Source: Lachnospiraceae bacterium
GTDB lineage: Bacteria > Bacillota > Clostridia > Lachnospirales > Lachnospiraceae
Assembly: GCA_017395635.1 (NCBI GenBank)
Contig: JAFQOE010000008.1
Location: 1 to 64,000, forward strand
Length of the DNA: 64,000 nt
Reading direction: 5' to 3'
The notes beneath the pieces are model-generated. The model was not told where the DNA came from and did not search any database. It was given only the letters and a program-made list of their open reading frames with translations. Within the stretch, counting starts at the first letter, position 1. The number at the start of each line of letters is the position of its first letter. The position numbers and the translations under genes were made by a program. This document shows, piece by piece, positions 1 through 7,096 of this stretch.

Positions 1-112
1 CATGTAAACAAACAGACTTCATAACACGAAGTATAGCACTTTTCAGAGTACTTTTGTATAGGGTATCTTAAAAAAAGTTGCTCAAAATCGAAAATACAAG
101 GTCAAAATGATT

Positions 113-313
113 TTAAGTGGAATTTACTTTTTCATTTGACCCCAAACTACGATTATTCGTTTCGTCATAAGATAATACTTGGATGTTAACATCCTCAAAA
201 CTCACGTTGTCTTCAACTTCTGCCGCTGACACACTCGTTGGTAAACACCAAATCATAAATAGACTCATTAGCGTCAATACACTTAATTTCAAAAAACTTC
301 TTACTCGTATCAT
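113..313 (-). CDS. Small secreted peptide, unknown function
   Basis: A 66-residue protein with a clear N-terminal signal peptide: basic start (MIRVRSF), a hydrophobic stretch at about residues 8-27, and an AXA-like cleavage site (SVSAAE) near residue 30. The predicted mature part is only about 36 residues, acidic and Asn/Ser-rich. A strong ribosome site (gaaagggg) lies just upstream of the ATG. It sits 36 bases downstream of the anti-sigma gene on the same strand, so it may be the last gene of the ECF operon and could be a secreted signal or envelope peptide. I do not recognise the family. The start and signal peptide are convincing; the function is unknown. Confidence 0.6.
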   Translation of the reverse strand: MIRVRSFLKLSVLTLMSLFMIWCLPTSVSAAEVEDNVSFEDVNIQVLSYDETNNRSLGSNEKVNST

Positions 314-349
314 TTGTAAACCCCTTTCTTGATATGTTTATATTTCCAT

Positions 350-1522
350 TTATTTTATTTCTGTGTAACTAAACTGAAAACCATCGTTTTCACATTGTTC
401 TTTATGTCTATTTTTCCACTCTTCGAAACTTTCTTTTGTAAACAAACGATATTGATAAAATGTTTCTGTTACATAACTGTAGCTTATTACCGATACCATG
501 CCATCTTCCAACTCGAAGCAATAGTTTATAATTCCTCTCTGTAAACAATTAGTATCCTCTTTAACAATCGTTTGTACATAACAGTTATCCCCCAAAGATT
601 CTTCATCCGTAAAAACTTTGTTTTTCATCTGTGCCATATCATATAATGTTGTTTTTTCCAATTCAGCATCTCTACACATTCCGTCTGCATAGTTCGATTC
701 CGTACCCTCAAAACTAATGTTAGTTATACGATTTTCATCAGTGTCATATACAACAATATATTGTGTTTTATCCGCTTGATTACAAATTTTAATATACTCC
801 TGTAATTGTTCGTTTTGACCTGTTTGTATGTTTTGCAGTTCGCTCGACTCAATATTTAAGTCTGTTCGCTCTTCATCAAAAAGCACAGCCATCAATTGCA
901 CAACCATCTCCTCTAATCCTATATCATTCTTTGGTTCTATCAATTCTTCCGTCGTAATATTTGCTTCCTGTGTTAAACTGTAGTCTCTCATATAACGAAA
1001 GTCTATTATCTCAAGCAAATCCTCATCATTTAATTCATGTTTCGGTAAATAAAATGTTGATGTGTTCGCCAAAAAACAGACCCTCTCAGAATTAATTTCT
1101 TCTACGCTTTGGATGATAAGCACTTCATCTTTTGGAAAACGACCTTCTTCCATATAAACTACCTCAAGCTCCGAATAGCGCGCTTTTTCTTCTTCTGATA
1201 ATTCTCTCGAAAAGGTATCTGCATTAGCATTAGAATTCTGAACATCTTCTATATACTGTTCCACTGAGTCCTTTGAAAGTTCTTGCTGTCTTTTAGCAAC
1301 ATAATTAGTACCTGCATATACACCAGTTCCACCAATACAAACAAACACAATAACTAAAATTGCCACTCTACTTTGCCAGTTTTTCTTATTTATACCTTTT
1401 TTCTCATTCAATTGAACTAATGTTTGTTTGACCATTTCCTCATAATCCTTAGGGAGATTCACACTTTGTCTATTTACATAAGCAAAAATTGTATCATCCA
1501 TTTCTGTACTAGATATCTTCAT
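350..1522 (-). CDS. Membrane-anchored putative anti-sigma factor
   Basis: A 390-residue single-pass membrane protein: about 50 cytosolic residues, one transmembrane helix at about 51-71, then a long acidic extracellular domain. It follows the ECF sigma gene with a 12-base gap, the usual arrangement for a sigma and its membrane anti-sigma. The cytosolic part (residues about 20-42, with PKDYEEMVKQ) resembles the N-terminal segment of clostridial anti-sigma proteins of the DUF4179 type, where this short helix binds the sigma factor. The outer domain has no motif I recognise. Family knowledge says such proteins hold the sigma factor until an envelope signal triggers release or proteolysis. Anti-sigma function is inferred from context and topology, not from a catalytic motif. 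Confidence 0.65.
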   Translation of the reverse strand: MKISSTEMDDTIFAYVNRQSVNLPKDYEEMVKQTLVQLNEKKGINKKNWQSRVAILVIVFVCIGGTGVYAGTNYVAKRQQELSKDSVEQYIEDVQNSNANADTFSRELSEEEKARYSELEVVYMEEGRFPKDEVLIIQSVEEINSERVCFLANTSTFYLPKHELNDEDLLEIIDFRYMRDYSLTQEANITTEELIEPKNDIGLEEMVVQLMAVLFDEERTDLNIESSELQNIQTGQNEQLQEYIKICNQADKTQYIVVYDTDENRITNISFEGTESNYADGMCRDAELEKTTLYDMAQMKNKVFTDEESLGDNCYVQTIVKEDTNCLQRGIINYCFELEDGMVSVISYSYVTETFYQYRLFTKESFEEWKNRHKEQCENDGFQFSYTEIK

Positions 1523-1534
1523 CGCACTACTCCT

Positions 1535-1996
1535 TTACTTTAAAAACTCATATAATTTCCGCCTTGCACGTGCCAAACGCGATTTCACTGTTCCCTCTGC
1601 TATTTTTAGTATTTTGCTAATTTCCTTCGTTGTGAATTGTTCATAGTAGAACAAAACAACAATATATCGAAGATCTTTTGGCAACTCCATGACTACTAAC
1701 CAAAGTTCATCATATTCAAACGGGCTGCAATTCTCTATTGAAAATTGTATTTCTGATTCCTTCTTTTTTTGTCGTAAAATAGATACACATTTATTAACCA
1801 ATATCTGCATAAGCCATGCACGTGCACTCTCTTTTTTTCTTATTGAATACAATTTCTCATATGCTGTCACTATCGCCTCGCTTACAGCATCTTGTGCATC
1901 CGCGTCATTTTTCACATACGAAAACGCAAGCCGATATAAATATTCTCTATTATCTAGTATGAGTTTTTCTAGTTCTTGTTTGGAAAATTTCGTCAT
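1535..1996 (-). CDS. ECF-type RNA polymerase sigma factor
   Basis: A sigma-70 family protein of about 153 residues with the two ECF domains. Region 2 is near residues 10-75 (YRLAFSYVKNDADAQDAV, then ARAWLMQILVNKC), and region 4 is near residues 100-150 (LPKDLRYIVVLFYYEQ, helix-turn-helix TTKEISKILKIAEGTVKSRL). I chose the ATG at 1996 because gaaggg sits at the right distance before it; the frame stays open ten codons upstream. It leads an operon with the putative anti-sigma gene and possibly the small secreted peptide. ECF factors in Firmicutes often direct their own promoter, so autoregulation is likely. A second, separate ECF pair lies at 44432-45375. Confidence 0.9.
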   Translation of the reverse strand: MTKFSKQELEKLILDNREYLYRLAFSYVKNDADAQDAVSEAIVTAYEKLYSIRKKESARAWLMQILVNKCVSILRQKKKESEIQFSIENCSPFEYDELWLVVMELPKDLRYIVVLFYYEQFTTKEISKILKIAEGTVKSRLARARRKLYEFLK

Positions 1997-2026
1997 TTCA
2001 TCCCTTCTTTCTATAAACCGGTTCAC

Positions 2027-2242
2027 ATATTAGACGCTTTAACAGAAGATTTGGTTCATTTTATTTTACAAAAAAACAAAAAAAAATTTACAATATAATT
2101 GTATTAAGAATTACCTTTATAATCGGCTACTCTCTATCATTATACTACCACTCTTTTTATGATGTGTTTTTCTCTACAATTTTTCTGATTGAAAGAAATA
2201 AATATAGCTGTTGTATGCACCAAAATCTAAAATATCAATACA
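2027..2242. other. Intergenic region, likely sigma-operon promoter
   Basis: An AT-rich gap between the ECF sigma gene and the TnpV-like relic. It should carry the promoter of the leftward sigma operon. I see poly-A runs near 2068-2090 but no clear hairpin, RNA gene or ORF. Confidence 0.35.
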
Positions 2243-2653
2243 TTAAAAAAATACTTTCAAGAAATCTTTTACAGTTTCCTCTTCCATCCTACTCCTAATC
2301 CCGTTCACTCTCCGTACCCACTCAATCAGATTCTCAACCTTCAGCTTCTCCGTCACACCTTCTTTCTTCATTATCCGTTTCACTGAAATTTCCATTTCCC
2401 TATGACACTCCTCATCTACTTCATGTAAACGCTTATTCCACGTTCCATCCATCACCATATCCAAATACTGTTTTCGATGATATTTCATTACGTATTCAGC
2501 ATACATCATTCCATACTTTCCAATACTGAAATCTGTCTCCTGCTCCAAACCCATAACCGGATAATAACAACTATTCTCGGCCAAGCAATACTCTATTCCA
2601 TTTTCTGCAATTACCTCTTTCAATTCTTCCATATCAATCTCCGTCCTTTCCAA
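2243..2653 (-). CDS. TnpV-like transposon protein, possibly 5'-truncated
   Basis: This 136-residue protein resembles the TnpV family found on clostridial mobile elements: a short N-terminal part with CYYPVMGL, then FSIGKYGMMYAEYVMKYHR, then KKEGVTEKLKVENLIEWVRR and a final helix with NGIRSRMEE. The molecular role of TnpV is not established; it is generally carried as an element passenger. The only start giving the full length is a TTG at 2653 with no good ribosome site; the first in-frame ATG is at 2632. The reading frame stays open upstream to a TAA near 2695, so the original start may be lost. It sits beside the CTAGCA array and marks the left part of the integrative element, or an older neighbouring element. 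Confidence 0.55.
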   Translation of the reverse strand: MERTEIDMEELKEVIAENGIEYCLAENSCYYPVMGLEQETDFSIGKYGMMYAEYVMKYHRKQYLDMVMDGTWNKRLHEVDEECHREMEISVKRIMKKEGVTEKLKVENLIEWVRRVNGIRSRMEEETVKDFLKVFF

Positions 2654-3163
2654 AATCCAATTCTCATATTCAACATCAAAACCATTCTTCCAATTTTATT
2701 TTACAACACACACCTGCCAAACCATGGCACGAATCTAGCATTTTTGCTAGATTATGCTAGACCGAATTTTTCTTAATAATATGCTAAAAATCCTCCTCTG
2801 CACTTTGCTTGTCATTTCTGCGCAGTTCTGTCGGTGTATTTGCCAGATACGCATCGTGTATCACGATGCTACTGGTCAGGGGAATCCCCCTGAAACCCCT
2901 TCTATTTTCTCCAAAAAATCACCCAAAACCACAATGGTATTGTAATCTGCTACTAATACTATTGTAAATCACTACCACTTTCCCAAAATGGTAGTGTATT
3001 TTTCTACCATCGTTTTCATCTCACAGAAAAATGGTATTATAAAATTCTACCAGTGGTATTGCAATCTTCTATCATTTTTCATAAATGATATGATGAAACA
3101 CTAGCATTTTTTCAACAGCGTCATTACGTTCTAGAAAATTGCTAGCATGTCTAGCAAAAAGTG
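2654..3163. other. Gene-free region holding two inverted-repeat arrays
   Basis: This stretch of about 500 bases has no convincing gene. It contains part of the CTAGCA/TGCTAG array (2734-2760 and from 3101 on) and a second set of short inverted repeats built on TGGTAT/CTACCA (2935-3059). The small ORFs that cross it have no ribosome sites and unlikely composition. Confidence 0.5.
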
Positions 3164-3312
3164 CTAGATTTCCACCCTGTTTCTAGCATTTTCTAGCATC
3201 TGTTTTTCCGAATCTAGCAAATTTGATAGCGCGTCTAGCATCCACTTTCTCGTGTCTAGCAATAATGCTAGATTTCCTCCCTTTTCTAGCAAAATTGCTA
3301 GACTCACCTTTA
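2734..3312. repeat. Phased CTAGCA/TGCTAG repeat array
   Basis: About sixteen copies of CTAGCA or its complement TGCTAG. Direct copies begin at 2735, 3101, 3142, 3151, 3183, 3193, 3214, 3235, 3256 and 3296; complements begin at 2745, 2755, 3140, 3162, 3266 and 3306. The copies at 3193, 3214, 3235 and 3256 are exactly 21 bases apart, 3151 is 42 before 3193, and 3183 is 10 before 3193, so they lie on one helical face. Pairs form palindromes with 4-5 base spacers at 2734-2751, 3150-3168, 3255-3272 and 3295-3312. This is typical of a protein-binding array such as a partition centromere or recombinase arm sites. Two ribbon-helix-helix proteins are encoded just beside it. Confidence 0.75.
2935..3059. 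repeat. TGGTAT/CTACCA inverted repeat cluster
   Basis: A second family of short sites: TGGTAT/G at 2935, 2989, 3032 and 3054, and CTACCA at 2972, 3004 and 3047. The copies at 2989 and 3004 face each other (ATGGTAG and CTACCAT), and those at 3032 and 3054 are 22 bases apart. It lies between the two blocks of the CTAGCA array. A binding role is inferred from the arrangement only. Confidence 0.4.
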
Positions 3313-3430
3313 TGTACATAAGACTCCAACTGCATTTACGCCAAAAGAAATAGGTGCCAGCAACTACGCCAACACCTATCTCACAGACTCGTACAGATAA
3401 AAGAAGTATCTTTCTCACCACTAGCTCCAT
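3164..3430 (-). CDS. Small membrane protein overlapping the repeat array
   Basis: An 88-residue ORF whose ATG overlaps the stop codon of the upstream RHH gene, which suggests translational coupling; there is no separate ribosome site. Residues about 5-40 form one probable membrane helix (VCEIGVGVVAGTYFFW). The C-terminal half is translated straight through the CTAGCA repeats and gives Leu-rich sequence (LALLLDTRKWMLDALSNLLD); the stop codon itself lies in a repeat. The N-terminal half looks like a real small element-encoded membrane protein, but the C-terminal half may simply be read-through of binding sites. No family recognised. Confidence 0.4.
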   Translation of the reverse strand: MELVVRKILLLSVRVCEIGVGVVAGTYFFWRKCSWSLMYIKVSLAILLEKGGNLALLLDTRKWMLDALSNLLDSEKQMLENARNRVEI

Positions 3431-3852
3431 TTCATAATGTCATCCATCATTGCACTCGGCAATTCTGCTTGCGATTCGTTATTTGGCATAGGATTTGTTC
3501 CGGCAGTATAGCTACCAGTCTGTTTCTCCGATTGTATCTCTGCAACCGTTCTTGATACATTCACCGTTGCCAGAAATCGGATCAAATCCTGATACACTTC
3601 ATTGCGAATCTGCTCCCTATCTTCCGCTCTCTTTTTTTCGTACTCTTCCACTGTGATATAATTTTCACGTTTTGCCTGCTTTTCCAAATATTCAGCTCCA
3701 TAACCATTGATATAATCATACAAGGCATTGATAACGAACCGATTCTTTGACTTATGAATCGATACATTCAGGCCATCAAGTACCTTGAACACTTCTTGGT
3801 CAATTGGATTATCCAGACGAAACCTAATATTAAATTGCTTAGAACGTACCAT
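3421..3852 (-). CDS. ParR-like ribbon-helix-helix DNA-binding protein
   Basis: A 143-residue protein with an N-terminal ribbon-helix-helix-like domain (KQFNIRFRLDNPIDQEVFKV, then SKNRFVINALYDYI) and a polar C-terminal tail. This layout matches ParR-type centromere-binding proteins of Firmicutes plasmids and conjugative elements, which bind arrays of short repeats and are captured by an actin-like ParM. No ParM is encoded here, so the role may instead be repression or nucleoprotein assembly. A good ribosome site (agggggaaaa) precedes the ATG, and the gene follows the other RHH gene by 14 bases. The phased CTAGCA array just downstream is an obvious candidate target. ParR-like naming is by resemblance, not certainty. 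Confidence 0.55.
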   Translation of the reverse strand: MVRSKQFNIRFRLDNPIDQEVFKVLDGLNVSIHKSKNRFVINALYDYINGYGAEYLEKQAKRENYITVEEYEKKRAEDREQIRNEVYQDLIRFLATVNVSRTVAEIQSEKQTGSYTAGTNPMPNNESQAELPSAMMDDIMKWS

Positions 3853-3866
3853 ACACTTTTCCCCCT

Positions 3867-4193
3867 TTACTCTTTCACCTTTGCCATTTCTTCTAACGTT
3901 TGCGCTACCACTTGAATGGTGTAAAATAATTCTTCCTCACACTCTCCACCATCTTTAACAAGTTGTAGTTCCTCATAGATTTCTTCCATCTGCTCTCGTA
4001 GTGCCTTAAACACTCTTGGACTTCGTCCTTGCACCACCACATCTCTGTTAGTGAGCTTTCGCAGGATATAATCCTGCTTTGAAAGCCCTGACATTTTCAC
4101 ACAATCATCAAGAAATTTTGCTTCCTCTTCCGATACTCGAAAACCAATTGTGCGTTTTCTCCATCTTCCCTTATGGTCTACAATTCTTTCCAT
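3867..4193 (-). CDS. MobC-like ribbon-helix-helix protein
   Basis: A 108-residue protein with a basic start and a ribbon-helix-helix domain (RKRTIGFRVSEEEAKFLDD, SKQDYILRKLTNRDVV), then a charged helical tail. It resembles the MobC/relaxosome accessory and arc-type proteins of mobilisable elements, which help a relaxase nick oriT. No relaxase gene is present in the window, so the element could at best be mobilised in trans. The ATG lies one base beyond the integrase stop codon, so the two are probably translated together. Function beyond DNA binding is inferred. Confidence 0.6.
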   Translation of the reverse strand: MERIVDHKGRWRKRTIGFRVSEEEAKFLDDCVKMSGLSKQDYILRKLTNRDVVVQGRSPRVFKALREQMEEIYEELQLVKDGGECEEELFYTIQVVAQTLEEMAKVKE

Positions 4194-4194
4194 A

Positions 4195-5286
4195 TCATTT
4201 CACCTTGCCTTTCTCTATTTTTGCTGTTCGCTCCAAATCCAGTTTCTTTGCCATTTCACACTGCTTTGTAGGGAATAAATGTGCGTAATTATAAGTGATG
4301 TCTATACTCTCATGCCCCACGCGTTCCGCAATTGCTAACGCTGTAAACCCAAGCTCAATCAACAAGGAAATATGACTATGACGCAAATCATGGATTCGTA
4401 TTGGTTTCACACCAGTCTCATTGCAACCTCTATCCATCTCGTGATGAAGATAAGACTTTGTCACAGGGAAGATTCTCTCCGTCGGTTTCACCTTATAGAG
4501 CATTGCTAGATAATCCTGCATTTCATCACTTAGAAAATGCGGCATTGTAATTACTCGGTTACTTTTCGGAGTTTTCGGTGATGTGATTAAATCTCTGCCC
4601 TTCAGCCTTTGATATGACTTATTGATTGTAATTGTCTTTTTCTCAAAGTCGAAATCCTCTGGTGTCAAAGCAAGCATTTCTCCCATTCTTAATCCACACC
4701 AGTAAAGAATCTCAAACGCATAATAAGACAGAGGTTTCTCCATCATCGCCTCAGAAAATTGCAGATATTCTTCCTGCGTCCAAAACTGCATTTCCTTATG
4801 TTCTTCCATTCCGATACAGCCCGCCAACTTTGCCGGATTCGTGCCTAAATGATAGAACCGCACTGCATGATTAAAAATAGAACTTAGCTGCGCATGAATT
4901 GTCTTGAGATAGGTTGGGGAATATCCCGTTCCATTCTCGTAACGAAACGCCAGCAATTCATTCTGCCATGCGATTACATCTTTTGCTTCAATCGCCGTCA
5001 TCGGTCGGTCTTTAAAATAGGGAAGTATTTTTGTTTCTACCATGTGCTTTTTTGTCTCCCACGTGGTTTCCTTCAACCTCGCCTGACGGTCTTGTTTGTA
5101 AAGTTCCCAGAAGCTTTCGAAGGTCATATCCAACTTTGACTCTGTCTTTAACATCGCCTCATGCTCCCAAGCCACGGCTTCTCTTTTTGTTGCAAACCCT
5201 CGTTTACTCGTCTGTTTCCGTTCCCCCTTAAAATTAGTATAACGGAAAACAACTCTCCACTTGTTTCCTTCCTTGTATACAGCCAT
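4195..5286 (-). CDS. int: Tyrosine recombinase, Tn916-type integrase
   Basis: A 363-residue phage/ICE-type integrase catalysing site-specific integration and excision. It has an N-terminal AP2-like arm-binding segment (YKEGNKWRVVFRYTN, then KQTSKRGFATKREAV), a SAM-like core-binding domain around residues 60-165, and a C-terminal catalytic domain. Visible active-site residues are Arg in CGLRMGEM, HDLRH with His and Arg, GHES with the second His, and the Tyr nucleophile in TYNYAHLF. I chose the ATG at 5286 (aaaggatg upstream) over the longer frame from 5331, which overlaps the excisionase stop. The gene lies between the excisionase-like gene and the RHH genes, all leftward. It looks intact, so the element may still excise. 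Confidence 0.92.
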   Translation of the reverse strand: MAVYKEGNKWRVVFRYTNFKGERKQTSKRGFATKREAVAWEHEAMLKTESKLDMTFESFWELYKQDRQARLKETTWETKKHMVETKILPYFKDRPMTAIEAKDVIAWQNELLAFRYENGTGYSPTYLKTIHAQLSSIFNHAVRFYHLGTNPAKLAGCIGMEEHKEMQFWTQEEYLQFSEAMMEKPLSYYAFEILYWCGLRMGEMLALTPEDFDFEKKTITINKSYQRLKGRDLITSPKTPKSNRVITMPHFLSDEMQDYLAMLYKVKPTERIFPVTKSYLHHEMDRGCNETGVKPIRIHDLRHSHISLLIELGFTALAIAERVGHESIDITYNYAHLFPTKQCEMAKKLDLERTAKIEKGKVK

Positions 5287-5323
5287 ATTGACCACATCCT
5301 TTCTGGTGGCAATTTCATGCCAC

Positions 5324-5506
5324 CTATTCACTGTACTGAAAACGCTTCATAAAATACTCTTTGTTAACTCTGCCCCGAATGGTGATATACCCTTTGGCAT
5401 TCAATTCTTCATTCAAGGTACGGATAACATCATAGGCTTTTTGCTCTGAAATCTGTAAAGCCTTCTGAACATCATCCACTCTTAATAAAATTGTTTCCTC
5501 TTCCAT
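5324..5506 (-). CDS. Excisionase-like small DNA-binding protein
   Basis: A 60-residue protein starting at the ATG at 5506, behind a strong ggagg at 9 bases; the longer frame back to 5608 runs through the operator region and is unlikely. It has a MerR/excisionase-like winged helix (LLRVDDVQKALQISEQKAYD, then LNAKGYITIRGRVNKEYF). Small proteins of this form precede tyrosine integrases in Tn916-like elements and either bend DNA for excision or regulate int. It is the first gene of the leftward operon and is probably controlled by the XRE repressor through the TAAACA palindromes just upstream. Confidence 0.7.
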   Translation of the reverse strand: MEEETILLRVDDVQKALQISEQKAYDVIRTLNEELNAKGYITIRGRVNKEYFMKRFQYSE

Positions 5507-5548
5507 ATTGCATTTCCTCCTTCTCCTTACTTCCCCACGCACAACAAC

Positions 5549-5644
5549 TAAACACTTTTGTTTAACTCGTTGTTTTGTCATTCTACTAAACAATTCTGTT
5601 AAAGTCAAGTGGTTTTTAAATAAATAATTAAATAAATTTGTTTA
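5549..5644. promoter_or_regulatory. Putative XRE operators, TAAACA-N4-TGTTTA
   Basis: Three copies of one palindrome lie between the divergent excisionase-like and XRE genes: 5549-5564 (perfect arms), 5587-5602 (TAAACA and TGTTAA) and 5629-5644 (TAAATA and TGTTTA). Extra half sites TGTTTA occur at 5696 and 5704, next to the XRE start. Multiple spaced operators between divergent genes are typical of a lysogeny-type switch. A further copy is at 7043-7058. Confidence 0.6.
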
Positions 5645-5727
5645 AGTTCTTATTGCACCACTAAAAATGCTGTGTTATACTGACTTTATCAGTTTTGTTT
5701 AGTTGTTTATTATAGGAGGATACAATC

Positions 5728-6213
5728 GTGGCAATCGGAAAAAGAATTAAATTTATTCGTACACTTCGCAACTTAAAACAGAAAGACCTCGGGGCAATGA
5801 TTGGTTTCAAAGGTAAAACTACTGATGTGCGTATCGCACAGTACGAGTCTGAAACCAGAGTTCCAAAGGAAGACATTCTTTCCTCACTGGCAGATGCGTT
5901 ACAGGTTAGTCCAAAAGCATTGTCCGTGCCGGACATTGATACATACAAAGGAATTCTTCATACATTTTTCGCATTGGAAGATATGTATGGTTTCAAAATC
6001 AGCACCAACCCTGACGAGTTAACCATCTCTTTGGATATGGATAACCCTGCTTATGATTCCTTAAATGAACTCTTTTCTCACTGGCAAAGAGAAGCTATCG
6101 CACTTGCAAGTGGTGAAATCAGCAAGGAAGAATATGATAACTGGCGTTACAACTATCCAGAATCAGAAGCTAAGCGTAACAAAACTCGTCTCAAGAAAAA
6201 GTCCAACAAATAA
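5728..6213 (+). CDS. XRE-family transcriptional repressor
   Basis: A 161-residue regulator with an N-terminal Cro/C1-type helix-turn-helix (IGKRIKFIRTLRNLKQKDLG, then VRIAQYESETRVPKEDILSS), and a C-terminal region of unclear fold that ends in a very basic tail. Translation starts at GTG 5728, preceded by ggagg at the right distance. Proteins of this type control integrase/excisionase expression on clostridial integrative elements. It is transcribed divergently from the excisionase-like gene across a set of TAAACA palindromes, and 15 bases upstream of the unknown 221-residue gene, with which it forms a two-gene operon. Confidence 0.85.
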   Translation: MAIGKRIKFIRTLRNLKQKDLGAMIGFKGKTTDVRIAQYESETRVPKEDILSSLADALQVSPKALSVPDIDTYKGILHTFFALEDMYGFKISTNPDELTISLDMDNPAYDSLNELFSHWQREAIALASGEISKEEYDNWRYNYPESEAKRNKTRLKKKSNK

Positions 6214-6228
6214 CAAGGAGGATTTTCC

Positions 6229-6894
6229 ATGGATAAAATAGTTCCTGCTTTTCAAGTAACCCTTTTTGATCCCACCCTTAGTGATGCCTGTGCTGATATG
6301 GCAGAATTAGGAATAGATTCACTATTAGACGATGGTATCTTTAAAAGCCTTCCCATCGTCAGTGTTCTTGTTGGTTTAGGGAAAACTGCGCAAAACATTC
6401 ACGACCGCAACCTATTAAAACAATCTGCTCAATTCATCAATACTTTTAACACAAAAACCATTTCACAAGCAGCATTAGACAAACATCGAAACAAACTAAA
6501 TAACAATCCCAAATTTGCCGAAGAAGAACTTGGTCGAGTTGTAATCCTTCTTAATTCGAATGTAGAAACCAAGAAATCCGAATTATTAGGCAAATTTTAC
6601 AGAGCTTATGTTTTGGAAGAAATCGACTGGGAACTCTTTTGTGAATTTGCCGAAATCACGTCAAAACTCTTTGTATCAGACCTAAAGCTCTTATCAGAAA
6701 TTTTTTCAGATGTTGTCACTAACACTACACAATGCCAAGGTTATAGGGCAGAACGACTAATCTCTCTCGGATTAATTGATTCTGCACCTAAATCCATTAG
6801 CATCGGAAATATCGGATCTAGCATGACCCAAAACTATATTCGAGTTAATGAACTCGGAAAACAGTTCTGTGAAATCATCCAAAAAACAGAATAA
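6229..6894 (+). CDS. Unknown 221-residue element-encoded protein
   Basis: Follows the XRE gene by 15 bases with its own strong ribosome site (aaggagg), and is closed by a hairpin terminator. The N-terminal half contains a Gly/Val-rich segment (SLPIVSVLVGLGKTAQNI) followed by charged helices; the C-terminal part around residues 170-215 has a winged-helix look (RAERLISLGLIDSA, then YIRVNELGKQF). I see no catalytic motif and do not recognise the family. As the only cargo gene of a small integrative element it may act in superinfection immunity, defence or element control; that is inference from position only. Confidence 0.7.
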   Translation: MDKIVPAFQVTLFDPTLSDACADMAELGIDSLLDDGIFKSLPIVSVLVGLGKTAQNIHDRNLLKQSAQFINTFNTKTISQAALDKHRNKLNNNPKFAEEELGRVVILLNSNVETKKSELLGKFYRAYVLEEIDWELFCEFAEITSKLFVSDLKLLSEIFSDVVTNTTQCQGYRAERLISLGLIDSAPKSISIGNIGSSMTQNYIRVNELGKQFCEIIQKTE

Positions 6895-6946
6895 AGCATA
6901 AAAAAACCTTACTGTTCACTCAAAACAGTAAGGTCCTTTTATGCTT
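6894..6946 (+). terminator. Rho-independent terminator of the XRE operon
   Basis: A nested hairpin starting at the stop codon: outer arms AAGCATAAAA/TTTTATGCTT and inner arms CCTTACTGTT/AACAGTAAGG. The T-rich right arm could work in both directions, limiting transcription between the element and guaA. Confidence 0.75.
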
Positions 6947-7042
6947 CTATAAATAGAGATTATTCTTTTGAACTATCAGCTCACAAACACATCCACTTCT
7001 CACAAAACCTGCTTAAACTGTTGTCAAAACGTTGCCAACACT

Positions 7043-7058
7043 TAAACATTTTTGTTTG
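7043..7058. promoter_or_regulatory. Distant copy of the XRE-type palindrome
   Basis: TAAACA-TTTT-TGTTTG matches the putative operators at 5549-5644 with one mismatch. It lies beyond the terminator and 39 bases from the guaA stop codon, so it may mark the right end of the element or be a recombination-associated site. It could be chance in AT-rich DNA. Confidence 0.35.
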
Positions 7059-7096
7059 AAGTTATTGTGTTTACTAGCTCTATCCACTCCAAAAGT

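Noticed and set aside
329-544. Plus-strand frame opposite the anti-sigma gene
   Set aside because: It is the shadow of a well-supported minus-strand gene and has no ribosome site.
2754-2945. 63-codon plus-strand frame in the repeat region
   Set aside because: No ribosome site; overlaps binding-site arrays; composition not protein-like.
2734-3312. CTAGCA array as a CRISPR locus
   Set aside because: The repeated unit is only 6-8 bases, occurs in both orientations, and no cas genes are near.
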